From positions 2,418,001 through 2,482,000 of the forward strand of contig NC_012860.1 in NCBI RefSeq assembly GCF_000026945.1: a DNA stretch of 64,000 nt, given 5' to 3'. The stretch comes from Candida dubliniensis CD36. Lineage: Eukaryota > Ascomycota > Pichiomycetes > Serinales > Debaryomycetaceae. This document shows, in pieces, positions 50,672-60,289 of the stretch. A program made the translations under genes and the position numbers. A model generated the notes under the pieces. The model ran no database searches. It saw only the letters and a program-made list of their open reading frames with translations, and was not told the origin of the DNA. Every line of letters begins with the position of its first letter. Within the stretch, counting starts at the first letter, position 1.

Positions 50672-51809
50672 ATGGTATGTCCATAAAGCATTTGCTTTTA
50701 TAGAGTTGGAACAACATCCTCCTTGTTTGTCACAGGCCTCTCTTTTTATCAATATTAAAGAACTAAAGGTTATGTGCATCCGGGAGTGATGGTGTATGTT
50801 AGTGCATTTTAAGGCTTTAAGTGAAACGCATTTTTTGCTGTTTCACTTCTTTGCTATGTTGATGCAAATACTTTCAGTGTCGTCACTTCTTTTTGATGAT
50901 GCACAGGCTGAGTATCTTTTAACGATACTGTAGAGTAAAAGTGAGAACAAAGAATTGGATCGTTTGTTGATATTAATTTTGAGAACCCCAATTTTTTCTT
51001 TTGGAAACTAACTTTACTCAATGACACAGCCTTCTTCAAAAAAAGTTGCTCCAGCTCCATTAGCTACTAAATCTAAAGCTTCAACAAGCACCAAGAATCC
51101 ATTGTTCGAATCTACACCAAAGAACTTTGGTATTGGACAATCCATCCAACCAAAAAGAAACTTGTCCAGATTTGTTAAATGGCCAGAATATGTCAGATTA
51201 CAGAGACAAAAGAAAATCTTGTCTTTGAGATTGAAAGTTCCACCATCTATTGCTCAATTTTCTCAAACTTTAGATAAAAACACTGCTGCTCAAGCTTTTA
51301 AATTATTGAACAAATATAGACCAGAAACCTCTGCTGAAAAGAAAGAAAGATTAACTAAAGAAGCTGCTGCTATTGCCGAAGGAAAAACTGCTAAAGACGT
51401 TTCACCAAAACCAGTTGTTGTCAAATACGGTTTAAACTATGTTGTTTCTTTGATTGAAAACAAAAAGGCCAAATTGGTTTTGATTGCCAATGATGTTGAC
51501 CCAATTGAATTGGTTGTCTTTTTACCAGCTTTATGTAAGAAAATGGGTGTTCCATACGCCATTGTGAAAGGTAAGGCTAGATTGGGAACTTTGGTTCACA
51601 AAAAGACTTCTGCCGTTGCTGCTTTAACTGAAGTTAACTCTGCTGATGAAGCTGAGTTATCTAAATTGGTCTCCACTATCAACGCCAACTACATTGAAAA
51701 ATACGAAGAAAACAGAAAACACTGGGGTGGTGGTATCATGGGTTCTAAAGCCAATGATAAAATCGCTAAAAAGGCCAAAGCTGCCGCTGCTGCTGTTTCT
51801 ACTGCTTAA
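50672..51809 (+). CDS. RPL8: 60S ribosomal protein eL8, probable split gene
   Basis: Preferred model: exon 1 is the ATG at 50672-50674 followed at once by GTATGT, intron 50675-51029 (355 bp; branch AACTAAC at 51006-51012, acceptor ACACAG), exon 2 51030-51809. It gives 260 residues starting [16 protein letters not shown], closer to yeast MAPGKKVAPAP than the unspliced reading from ATG 51021 (MTQPSSKK, 262 residues). The body is full eL8: [92 protein letters not shown]. An ATG-only exon is also seen in RPS17 here. Unlike the other three ribosomal genes, no Tbf1 palindrome is visible upstream. Identity is certain; the splice model is inferred. Confidence 0.9.
50819..50848 (+). other. Strong hairpin in the RPL8 intron
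   Basis: AAGTGAAACGCA (50819-50830) pairs with TGC-T-GTTTCACTT (50836-50848): 12 bp with one bulged T around a TTTTT loop. It sits mid-intron and could be part of a structured intronic RNA or bring distant splice sites closer. Confidence 0.6.
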
Positions 51810-52007
51810 TTAGTTTAATTATGTATTGCATCAGTATACTGGTGTCTACTTTTTATTTACTTTTTTTTTTCTTCTTTATGTATATTATTTTCAATAAACT
51901 GTGTTCTTGCTTTGGGATAATTTGTTTTTTTAATTGTATTTCCATAATTTCTATGCTATGCTTCGTTAAGATAGCACAACCGTATTGTTTTTTGCAACTT
52001 GTCAAAA

Positions 52008-52025
52008 TTAGGGCTATAGCCCTAA
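52008..52025 (+). promoter_or_regulatory. Perfect 18-bp Tbf1 palindrome, RPL29 promoter
   Basis: TTAGGGCTATAGCCCTAA is fully self-complementary, the canonical Tbf1 site of C. albicans ribosomal promoters. It lies ~165 bp before the predicted leader intron. Confidence 0.85.
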
Positions 52026-52172
52026 CACTATTTTTTGGTGAGGACACATCGAGCTTTTTTTTTTTTTGAAGGTGTAGGTGAGAGCGTGCGAGCCATTGAG
52101 TAAAACAAAAAATTTATCAAGAGTTTTTCTTTACAGGTATTGTTTTGCTAGTACCATCAATATCGATTAAGT

Positions 52173-52382
52173 GTATGTGAAGGTTTAATACCAGGGACTA
52201 GGGGAGACATAGACAACGAGATATCTAGGAATTAATATGATTCAGATAAAAGAATGGGTGAAATACAGAATATAAGTTTAAGATTAGGCTAAGAAACTCA
52301 ATGAAAGAGAACTGGATATGTCTTCAATGTTTTCCTTCTCAACGTGAATCCATTTGGTCAATACTAACATTATAATTTATAG
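52173..52382 (+). other. Predicted 5'UTR intron of RPL29
   Basis: Donor GTATGT (52173-52178), branch TACTAAC (52362-52368), acceptor TTATAG (ending 52382), only four bases before the RPL29 ATG at 52387. 210 bp. All three splice signals match those of the other introns in the window. Confidence 0.75.
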
Positions 52383-52386
52383 AACA

Positions 52387-52578
52387 ATGGCTAAATCTAA
52401 GAATCACACAGCTCACAACCAAACCAGAAAAGCCCACAGAAACGGTATTAAAAAACCAAAGACCTTCAAGTACCCATCTTTAAAAGGTGTTGATGCTAAA
52501 TTCAAGAGAAACCACAGATACGCTTTACATGGTAGTGCCAAAGCCTTAGCTAAGGCCAGAGCTGAAAAATCTGCTTAA
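52387..52578 (+). CDS. RPL29: 60S ribosomal protein eL29
   Basis: 63 residues: [25 protein letters not shown]... with the conserved [20 protein letters not shown] core and Lys/Ala tail. Full length compared with yeast Rpl29 (59). The start was chosen at 52387 because the conserved MAKSKNHT begins there; the upstream in-frame ATG (52354) lies inside the predicted leader intron. eL29 sits on the 60S surface near the subunit interface. Promoter carries a perfect Tbf1 palindrome. Confidence 0.95.
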   Translation: MAKSKNHTAHNQTRKAHRNGIKKPKTFKYPSLKGVDAKFKRNHRYALHGSAKALAKARAEKSA

Positions 52579-52922
52579 GTTTGAGTAAAGGAGAATTATG
52601 CCGACTTTCGGGTATTGAATAAATTTAACTGTATCATATGTTCATAATTGTTGTATCTTTATTTACGAATTAGAACAAATAATTATAATGAAGTACAATT
52701 TATTTAAAAAGAGAATTTGGTCCATTCGACAATTAAGTTATTGGTGTTGTTTGGCTCAATGTAGATGTTTATGTTGGCTGTTATTTTTTTTTTTTTTTTC
52801 GCATTTAGTTCAACATCGGCTGTTCTTTATTATGTTCTGTGTTGCAAAAGTTGTTTTTCTAAAGAAATCCATACACTTTTAAAATACTCTACCCTTTGAC
52901 CACATTTCAATCACTAGATCTA
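52579..52922. other. RPL29-RRT5 intergenic region
   Basis: 344 bp of AT-rich DNA with a T18 tract (~52783-52800). The 64-codon frame 52688-52882 has no family resemblance. Nothing else seen. Confidence 0.5.
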
Positions 52923-53894
52923 ATGGCCTCTCAATCATCAAATCATTATCGTGTTTATATAAAAAATCTCAGTTACCTGACAAGCGAGAAAGATTTAGAG
53001 GAGTTATTTGGAAAATTTGAACCGTAAGTGCTAACCGCGGAGGATTAAACCAAATGTTAGTTTTAGCAAGAATATCATACTAATTTAGTTACAAGGGTTA
53101 ATGTGTTGATTCCTAGTTACACAATCCATTTCAGTAGAAGTGGTAGACACAGGCCCTTAGGAATTGCTTATGCCGAGTTTAGAACTCCAGAACAGATAGA
53201 GTCTGTTGTCAAAGAGTTTGACGGTCATGTCTTAAAGAATAGAAAAATAACTGTTAAAAAACATATGGCTTATGATCCAAACAATCGTCGTTTTTCATTT
53301 AAACGCAAATCAAATATAAAGAATGGTAAAATGAATCAGGGTGGCTCCCTGACTGGTGAGATACTTGCACCTGTTGCAAAAGAGTTTTTGGTACGTGATG
53401 ATGAGACCGTCTCAATTGGACAACAGAAGAAGAACCCCCCTCGCAAACCAGAGCTCTCAATGGATACTATTATGATTCAAAAAGTTCATGGTAAAGTTAC
53501 TGATGAATCTCTCAAAGATTTTTTCAAAGAGTACAATCCCAGTCAAATCTACATATTCAAAAGCAAAAAACCAAAGCTCAATCCCATGAATCTTACTGGA
53601 TCGCATGTAAATGTTTTAGTTAAACTTGATGTTACCCAAACAAAGTTAGATGAGATCATTTCCAACTTGAGATCCCAAAAAATGAATGGGAGATACATCA
53701 GTATGAAACCTGCCTACAAGTCAAAAGTTTTGGAAGTAGAAAAAGCCATCGCTGAGCTGAAATCGCTCGAAAATACTGGAGAAGGTGAAAACATGATTGT
53801 TGACGAGAAAGCATCTCCAACTAATAAACATGGAAAGAATGCTGAGCATGATAATCTGGAAATTTCCCTTATTGGCACCGTTTCGAATTGTTGA
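52923..53894 (+). CDS. RRT5: Two-RRM RNA-binding protein, Rrt5-like, split gene
   Basis: Exon 1 is 52923-53023 (33 codons plus two bases), the intron 53024-53116 (93 bp; donor GTAAGT, branch TACTAAT at 53078-53084, acceptor CCTAG), and exon 2 53117-53894. The 292-residue product matches S. cerevisiae Rrt5 (289). RRM1 is split by the intron: VYIKNLSY (RNP2) in exon 1 and PLGIAYAEF (RNP1) in exon 2, then KITVKKHMAYDP. RRM2 is at ~150-240, ending GRYISMKPAYKSKVLEVEKAI. The CTG codon at 52977-52979 in RNP2 reads Ser in this clade. Role unknown; the yeast orthologue is implicated in rDNA transcription regulation. Convergent with RPL2. Confidence 0.88.
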
Positions 53895-54138
53895 TTTACA
53901 TTTTTCTTGTGTTTTTGATGTAGACCGGACCTAACAAGGTTATTAGCTATGCTATGTATATTATGCAGCATCCTCTTTAACTTTTCCACTTACATATACA
54001 TATATGTTTATCTGATATATTATTATTATTTATTTATTTATTTATTTGAAACAAAAACTTAAACCCAAAAACTATTTAATCATGCATTTCTTTATTTTTC
54101 CTATGTAATTGTACAATGTAGTAAAGTAATTAAATAAT

Positions 54139-55309
54139 TTATTCAGCAGTTTTTTGTGTACCACGTAACAAACCAGTTCTTCTAGCAGCAATCAAACCAG
54201 CCTTTTGACCGGAAACAGCACCTCTAGAAATAGTAGAAGCTTTACCAATATGTTGATGGTTACCACCACCATGTGGATGGTCTACTGGGTTCATAGCAAC
54301 ACCTCTGGTCTTTGGCCATGAGTTTCTCTTGACCTTGTATTTGTGGAAGGCTCTACCAGCTTTCAATAATGGTTTATCGATTCTACCACCACCAGCAACA
54401 ACACCAATAACACCTCTGGCATCAGAAGAGATGATCTTCTTGGCACCAGATGGCAACTTAACTCTGGTTTTGTTTTCATCTGGGTTGTGACCAATGATAA
54501 TAACGTAGTTACCAGAAGTTCTACCTAAAGCACCTCTGTCACCAACTTTTTCTTCGACATTGGAAACAATGGTACCTTCTGGACAAGCACCCAATGGCAA
54601 GATGTTACCAACGTTCAAAGAAGCCTTCTTACCGGCGTAAATAAATTGACCAGTGTAGACACCTTCGTTAGCAATGAAAGTTTCTTCTCTCAATTTGTAC
54701 TTGTATGGGTCTCTGAAAGCAACTTTGGCTAATGGAGCACCTCTACCTGGGTCATGGATGATTTGTTTGACAACACCACGGATGTAACCATGACGTTCAG
54801 CATAATCCAAGGTTCTTAACTTGGCAGCACCTTTTCTTAATCTGGTGTGAGAAGTGAAAATAGAACCAGCACCTTTTCTTTGGTTACGAATAACTCTACC
54901 TGTAGAAATAGAAAATGTTAGTAAACAATTATTCTTGAATAATGTTAAATATACACCATGTGTATTAGAAGTCCTCCAATTCTTGTAAATCAGATTATAT
55001 CAAACACTCTGTATGATCAAATATATAGAAATTTGAATGTACGATTATATTGAAAAACGAAAACTGAAAATTAATGATATCTTTGCATTTTGAATGTCCT
55101 TGTAGAATATTGGTTGAAGAAGATGATGATGATGATGACGCCATAATCTTGGTGAAAAATTTTACAATTATCGGGAATTTAATCTTTCTTGTTGCAATGA
55201 TCATTACAATTTTCCTCCATTATCGATACATTTTGTAGATTAACCTTTCTTTGACATTTCCAGGTGTACAAGACATGTTGGACTTCATGTTGTTTCCTCA
55301 CATACCCAT
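54139..55309 (-). CDS. RPL2: 60S ribosomal protein uL2, split gene
   Basis: Exon 1 is ATGG (55309-55306), the intron 55305-54900 (406 bp; donor GTATGT, branch TACTAAC at 54923-54917, acceptor CTACAG), and exon 2 54899-54139. The product is 254 residues, [22 protein letters not shown]..., same length and same intron position (after ATGG) as yeast RPL2. The essential uL2 histidine loop is intact: [21 protein letters not shown]. uL2 lies at the peptidyl-transferase centre and is needed for subunit joining. Upstream Tbf1 and CACGTG sites at 55575-55612. Without splicing the first 32 residues are lost. Confidence 0.96.
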
Positions 55310-55574
55310 TGTTTAGTGATTGGTTTGTACTAGTAACTTTTGTAAGTAATTCTAAAAATTTTGTTTTATTTTTTTTTTTTTTCACCAACTGTGATGGTGA
55401 GCGAATTCGTGAGAGTGAGAGAGCTTACTGAGAACAGAGACAGAGAGAGTGTGTGTGAGAAACAAAGTGCGAAACTGAGCCTGTGCGAGAGACTGTTTAC
55501 AGTAACATTAAAGCGATTTCTATGATCTTTTTTCCTCTCCCAAAAAATGTATGCAGGATGTTAATATGCGTGAG

Positions 55575-55612
55575 TTAGGGCTACAGCCCCAATTTGTTTT
55601 CTTCTGCACGTG
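55575..55612 (-). promoter_or_regulatory. Tbf1-like site and CACGTG, RPL2 promoter
   Basis: TTAGGGCTACAGCCCCAA (55575-55592, two deviations from the perfect palindrome) and CACGTG (55607-55612) lie ~270-300 bp upstream of the RPL2 ATG, the same Tbf1/Cbf1 pair as at RPS17. Confidence 0.8.
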
Positions 55613-55647
55613 AGTAATTGAAAAATTAACACACACAAAACAAACAA

Positions 55648-55860
55648 TCACTTGGCTTGGGCTACAATACGTAAGCTAGATGCCGGCACCTTCAGTAGAT
55701 TGGTTTCAAAACGTTTAGGAGGGTCTTGGTGATATCTGAAGGTATCAAACAAGTGAGCCACTATAAATCCCTGTTCCCAATCAGTTGTAATTGTGAAACC
55801 TCGCCTAATTAGCATGTTATTAGCAAAGAAACTCAATGCTAGATCCAAATACGGTATCAT
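55648..55860 (-). CDS. Possible small protein, unrecognised
   Basis: A 70-codon ATG frame (MIPYLDLALSFFANNMLIRRG...DTFRYHQDPPKRFETNL) with mixed, non-repetitive composition and a normal-looking C-terminus, which sets it apart from AT-driven frames nearby. In the same frame an upstream TTGTAG could be a splice acceptor adding FNCLNTKGQY, with GTAAGT-type donors further upstream, but no convincing first exon or branch site was found. I do not recognise a family. It could be a complete microprotein or a last exon. Confidence 0.3.
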   Translation of the reverse strand: MIPYLDLALSFFANNMLIRRGFTITTDWEQGFIVAHLFDTFRYHQDPPKRFETNLLKVPASSLRIVAQAK

Positions 55861-56513
55861 GTACTGTCCTTTTGTATTTAGGCAATTAAACTACAATCTC
55901 ACTTACTGAATGGGCTGAGTTGCTCTCTAGTTGACAAGAATTATTTATTGTTCAAATTGGTTGCAAAAATTTGTCAAAAATTTTGAGAACATAATAACTT
56001 TGTTATTATCAAAATACAAAAACACATACTATTACTAGACACAGTATTTTCATATCAAATGCTACAAGCTAAATATACGCAGGCATTATATGCTTGTCTA
56101 GATTTAGTTCCTTTCGCTCCAAAAGTGGAAGTGGATTGTCTCACGAGTGACCAAATTCACCTTTGTCACTATCTCTGACTTAACTCTTTTCTGGTATCAG
56201 TTCAAACCAATTCTTTTTCTTGCCAATAAAAGGTATACTAATAGCAAAATTGCAGAAGTAAGTTCCTATAACTAGTTTCTTATAATCAAAACTAACATGA
56301 ACAAGAACACTGCATGCTCACACTACAAATGCGCCTTGGTATAAGAATTAGGAACTCACTCTAAAAATGTCGCACACGAAACTTGTGTACGACTCATCTC
56401 CATCTCAAAATCAGAGCTGAAACTGGTGCAGTATTTCACGCCAATCTTTTTTAAAGCATTATTAGCTGAGGCTCCATGAACACATTGAAGATAAATATTC
56501 CGAACGAACAAAC

Positions 56514-58622
56514 ATGATAAGACAAAATATAATAATAGTTCATAGAAGGTCATTTTGCCAATCTTTATATTTAGCAGAAAATTTGAAATCAAAACATGAC
56601 ATCGAGAATGAAATGACAACTAAAAGCGATACAAGCAACTTCCAAATACCACTTGATACAAATGAGCCTGAAGATGGCGTGTCTTTAAGAAATAGTGCTA
56701 GAGTAAGGAGTTTAATCAACCGGATTATTGAAACCGGGGGAAACCAAAGTAAACGAAATCGGACTATCAATAATAACACCACGAGTAAGTTGTTTCAAAA
56801 TCCAGATAAAATGAAAGTCTTGAAGAAAATATTTTCGAAACCACAGGCATCGACAAAGTGGGACAAAAAACACATTAAGGGAAAGCTACAAACAAAGCGT
56901 AATGAAGTTACCAAACCATCAAAAGAACCATTTTACAAAGACACGTCTTCAAATAAATATTCAACTAGTAGCAACGTCATTAAGCACCCTTTAAAACAAT
57001 GTATTGCCCCTAAAAATGAAGATATTGCTCAATTAGCTCATAATTTAGATCGAGTGTTATTTTCACCAGGAGTCCATTTTTTACAAGACCCCAGAACTAG
57101 AATATATAATTTTGCCCCTTTTTTGAAAAAAGTGATCAACTATAAAGATTTCAATTTTGAAGCAATTGGGAATTATACACCAGTCTCGAAACATCAACAA
57201 TTGTTAGAAAATTCTCAAAAACTTGAGAAACAATTCTATTCTTCAACTTCTTCCATGACATCTTTGCTATCTAAGTTTTATCATTTTTTAAATAAATATG
57301 ATAAATGGGATGTTAAGCGGTTCGGTAAAATTCCCTTTTCAGGAATGAGTAATGAATTGCCAACTAATTTGATTTTAAAACCTCAAGGTGACTTTATTGA
57401 TTCCATAACAAAGGAAAAGAAACCAGTCTATTCTATTCAAGCTGATAATTCATGTGACTTAGATACCCTTCTTAGTGCCATGGGAATGTGTATGGAAACA
57501 TTATTAACAAACCCACAAAATGAATTTGTCAAATATCATAAGGATAGTGGGATTGAGTTTAGTGAACCGCCTACTAATGCTTATAATTATGCATCTTATG
57601 GGGATTTTTTATTGAGATCACAATTGGATTGCTATGATGAAAGATTGCCAGGGAATGGTACATTCGATTTGAAAACTCGAGCATCAACAAACATTAGATA
57701 TAATTCCAAAAGTGGATCTTTAGAGAAGAACGATTATCAAATTTGGAAATTGAATGGTAGTTATGAATCCTTCGAACATGAGTTCAGAGATATGATAAGA
57801 ACTGGTGCCATGATGAAGTATTTATTCCAGGCAAGAATAGGACAAATGGATGGTATCTTCATTGCTTATCATAGCATTAACACCATATTTGGGTTCCAAT
57901 ATTTACCACTTGAGGAATTGGATAAATTATTTTACACTGGAAACACCTTTTCTGAAGTTCCAGAAATTGATGTAAAAAAATTAAATGTAAATAGATTACC
58001 TGATAAATTACCATCTTTGATTGGGGAAACACAATTTAAGTTTTCATTGGAAATTTGGCAAAAGTTATTACAAGAACATATTTTAAAAGATTTGAATCAA
58101 TCTCTAAACGGTAATCCAACCCCGTTTAGATTGATTGTGAAATATGACACATTCGCACATTTACTTCGAGTATTTGCAATACCAGTTACTGATGAAGAGA
58201 TTGAAGTGTTACAATCGTTTCCAGAGAGATTCAAACGTGATTTTGCAGAAGATGAGAATTTGGCTGAAGTACAGAAACATGCTAGAGAGTTGAGGAAATT
58301 TAATGACAAAAGTCTTGAAACAAAGGAAATATTCAGCTATGTAATTAAAATGGATTCGAGCTTGATTGATGGAAAAATTAGACAATACTACAAATTACCC
58401 CATGACTACTTTGAAGACTGGCAATTAATATATAACATCAAAAGAACTACAAATCCTCCAAAGAAATACATCAGTGACTTATTGAAATTTCCTGAAACAA
58501 AGATTTCTGAACGCTTAAACAATGTTCATGAAATTTATGAAAAAATAGGAGCAATTAGAAAGAAGTCATGGGAAGAAAAAGAAAAAGTATCACAAGTGTA
58601 CCATCCGAAATTCAAGTTTTGA
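56514..58622 (+). CDS. PET127: Mitochondrial RNA-processing protein Pet127
   Basis: 702 residues. The N-terminus MIRQNIIIVHRRSFCQSLYL is basic/hydrophobic, a mitochondrial presequence. After a variable basic region (~60-165) comes the conserved Pet127 core: LDRVLFSPGVHFLQDPRTRIYNF (~190), FDFIDS-type KPVYSIQADNSCDLDTLLSAMGMCMETLL, SGIEFSEPPTNAYNYASYGDFLLRSQLDC (a nuclease-like Asp/Glu/Lys arrangement), FDLKTRASTNIRY and QARIGQMDGIFIAYHSI. In yeast Pet127 is needed for 5' processing and stability of mitochondrial mRNAs. Start chosen because it supplies the presequence. Confidence 0.93.
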   Translation: MIRQNIIIVHRRSFCQSLYLAENLKSKHDIENEMTTKSDTSNFQIPLDTNEPEDGVSLRNSARVRSLINRIIETGGNQSKRNRTINNNTTSKLFQNPDKMKVLKKIFSKPQASTKWDKKHIKGKLQTKRNEVTKPSKEPFYKDTSSNKYSTSSNVIKHPLKQCIAPKNEDIAQLAHNLDRVLFSPGVHFLQDPRTRIYNFAPFLKKVINYKDFNFEAIGNYTPVSKHQQLLENSQKLEKQFYSSTSSMTSLLSKFYHFLNKYDKWDVKRFGKIPFSGMSNELPTNLILKPQGDFIDSITKEKKPVYSIQADNSCDLDTLLSAMGMCMETLLTNPQNEFVKYHKDSGIEFSEPPTNAYNYASYGDFLLRSQLDCYDERLPGNGTFDLKTRASTNIRYNSKSGSLEKNDYQIWKLNGSYESFEHEFRDMIRTGAMMKYLFQARIGQMDGIFIAYHSINTIFGFQYLPLEELDKLFYTGNTFSEVPEIDVKKLNVNRLPDKLPSLIGETQFKFSLEIWQKLLQEHILKDLNQSLNGNPTPFRLIVKYDTFAHLLRVFAIPVTDEEIEVLQSFPERFKRDFAEDENLAEVQKHARELRKFNDKSLETKEIFSYVIKMDSSLIDGKIRQYYKLPHDYFEDWQLIYNIKRTTNPPKKYISDLLKFPETKISERLNNVHEIYEKIGAIRKKSWEEKEKVSQVYHPKFKF

Positions 58623-60289
58623 TAGGGCAAATCATAGTTTACTCTGTAAATAGTTTCCTCTTTTTATTTAATATAGATATACCAAAACATATAACAACAT
58701 TTTTTGCACATAATCTCCTTGGAAGTTAATACTGGCTTCTGTGCCTGAGAGTCGTATATAGAGTAATTAATTTAATACTAACGCTACTGTTCCACGGTTA
58801 TTCACAATAACGGAGATCAATTACCCCAACTTTTCCATAAACTAAAATTAAATGAAAAATATGATTGAGTCATGATGGAGTAAACATATATGAGTCAAAT
58901 ATTGTGGAGATCCCGTGGTCCGTGGTTCAAAAATTTCAACTTTCTCACTTGGGGAGGGGAAGTAATTTTGAATGTGCCATAGATCCGAAAACTCTCTTTT
59001 CTTTTGACCATTATGCACGATCATCTCATTCAAGGTGAAAAAACAGATTTTTGTTAGACAAAGATAAGAACGAGAATGAAATGACTTCATTATGCAGAAG
59101 TGAAACATAATTAATTCCGTTTTCCCTAAATTTGTAAAAAAACTAAACAAACAATCAAGATATCGTTTCTTTTTTTTTTTTTTTTTTGCTTTCTAGTCTT
59201 ATAGACACGTTTTCTTGTCGCCACCATTGGTTGGCTAGCCGGCAGGGCGTTACTGTTGTTGTCCTGGACCACTTCTGCCACTGCCACCGCCACCGAGTTC
59301 AATAATCCACATGGTGGCGTATTATTATTCTTGTTGTTTCTTTTTTTTTGTATTGCATATTGCCTGCGTATTGGCATTTCCTATTTGAGTAATAATGAAT
59401 TTCTTCTCACACAAACTTCGGATTAAATATTTCCAGACGCACGCACTATAACATAAAAAACGAAAGACAAGAAATGAAACAAGGGCGCATCATCAAAGAC
59501 ACGGGCTTTTGGAATTGAGGCTTAATTTAATTAACCAGGTGATGGATGAAATGGTTTCGTTCAGCAATAAACAAGGTCAAGTAAAGACTGTCAACAAGAT
59601 ATTTTGGATCATACCAACGCAGTATTGTAAATGTTTTCAACAATATGTGAAAAAAACATAACTCTGTATATGTGTTTAGTTTCCGTTGGTCCCATTTTTT
59701 TCGGAATAACTATTTGTTATCCAAAAAAAGAACATCTTGTTAACCTGCAAAAAAAGAAAAAACAATAGTAAAAAGAAAAAAAAAGAACATACTGACAATG
59801 CATTCTAGTATTTTCTCTCACTCTTCCGTGTCCCCTTTCTCCCTTTCGCTTGGTATGAAGGACTGACTAATAAAACAACATCAATTAATTAGTCATTAGA
59901 GTTGTGTAAACTGTAAAAATAAGAACAGTCCGTGTGTGAACTATCAAAAAATACAAATGAAGATAAAATAGGAAAGAGGAGTAAAATAAATTAAAAGAAG
60001 TTTAATGTGAACGAAAAAAAAAAAAAAAAAGAGGAATGAATGAATCACCTGGTGGAACGGAACATGCATTCGCGCATTCACATAATTTTCTGATGTTGCA
60101 ATTTTAGTAACTAAATCTCATCAATGAAATTTTTTTTTCGTTTATTTGTGACTTGTCTTTATATATAATTGATAATTTCGTCATAACTAAATATTAGTTT
60201 TCTTACTCTTCTTCTTATTCTTCTAACAATCAACTAATGGACATTTAATAGTATTTCAAAAGAAACATATATACAACATCTATAAGATT
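58623..60289. other. Long intergenic region upstream of the PFK27-like gene
   Basis: About 1.67 kb with no supported gene. Contains GGGGAGGGGA (58950-58959, STRE-like), a T23-type tract near 59170, an A18 tract (~60013-60030) and a TACTAAC (58777) with no matching donor/acceptor exon. Minus-strand frames 58848-59150 and 59126-59377 lack family resemblance. Length suggests nutrient regulation of the kinase gene. Confidence 0.5.

Larger units (their letters stand above)
51810..52386. other. RPL8-RPL29 intergenic region with promoter and 5'UTR intron
   Basis: 577 bp between two tandem ribosomal genes; contains the perfect Tbf1 palindrome (52008-52025), a T tract at 52056-52067 and a predicted leader intron (52173-52382). 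No coding gene. Confidence 0.7.
55310..56513. other. RPL2-PET127 intergenic region
   Basis: 1.2 kb between divergent genes. Contains the RPL2 promoter motifs (55575-55612), a GA/GTGTGA-rich stretch (55400-55465), and a possible small minus-strand ORF (55648-55860). The remainder shows no gene. Confidence 0.5.

Noticed and set aside
50894..50911. C/D-box snoRNA in the RPL8 intron (TGATGA and CTGA)
   Set aside because: The two boxes are only about eight bases apart and no terminal stem or second box pair fits a snoRNA.
56356..56619. Minus-strand ORF with apparent signal peptide overlapping the PET127 start
   Set aside because: Overlaps the PET127 presequence on the opposite strand; first codons AT-driven, no family resemblance.
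58777..58783. TACTAAC in the PET127-PFK27 gap as sign of a hidden intron
   Set aside because: No GTATGT/GTAAGT donor in suitable range followed by a coding exon could be found.
58931..58945. GGTTCAAA near 58933 as a tRNA B box
   Set aside because: Lacks the trailing CC of the B box and no cloverleaf or A box surrounds it.
59126..59377. 83-codon minus-strand frame
   Set aside because: Low-complexity Asn/Lys/Val-Ala composition from simple repeats; no family match or promoter context.
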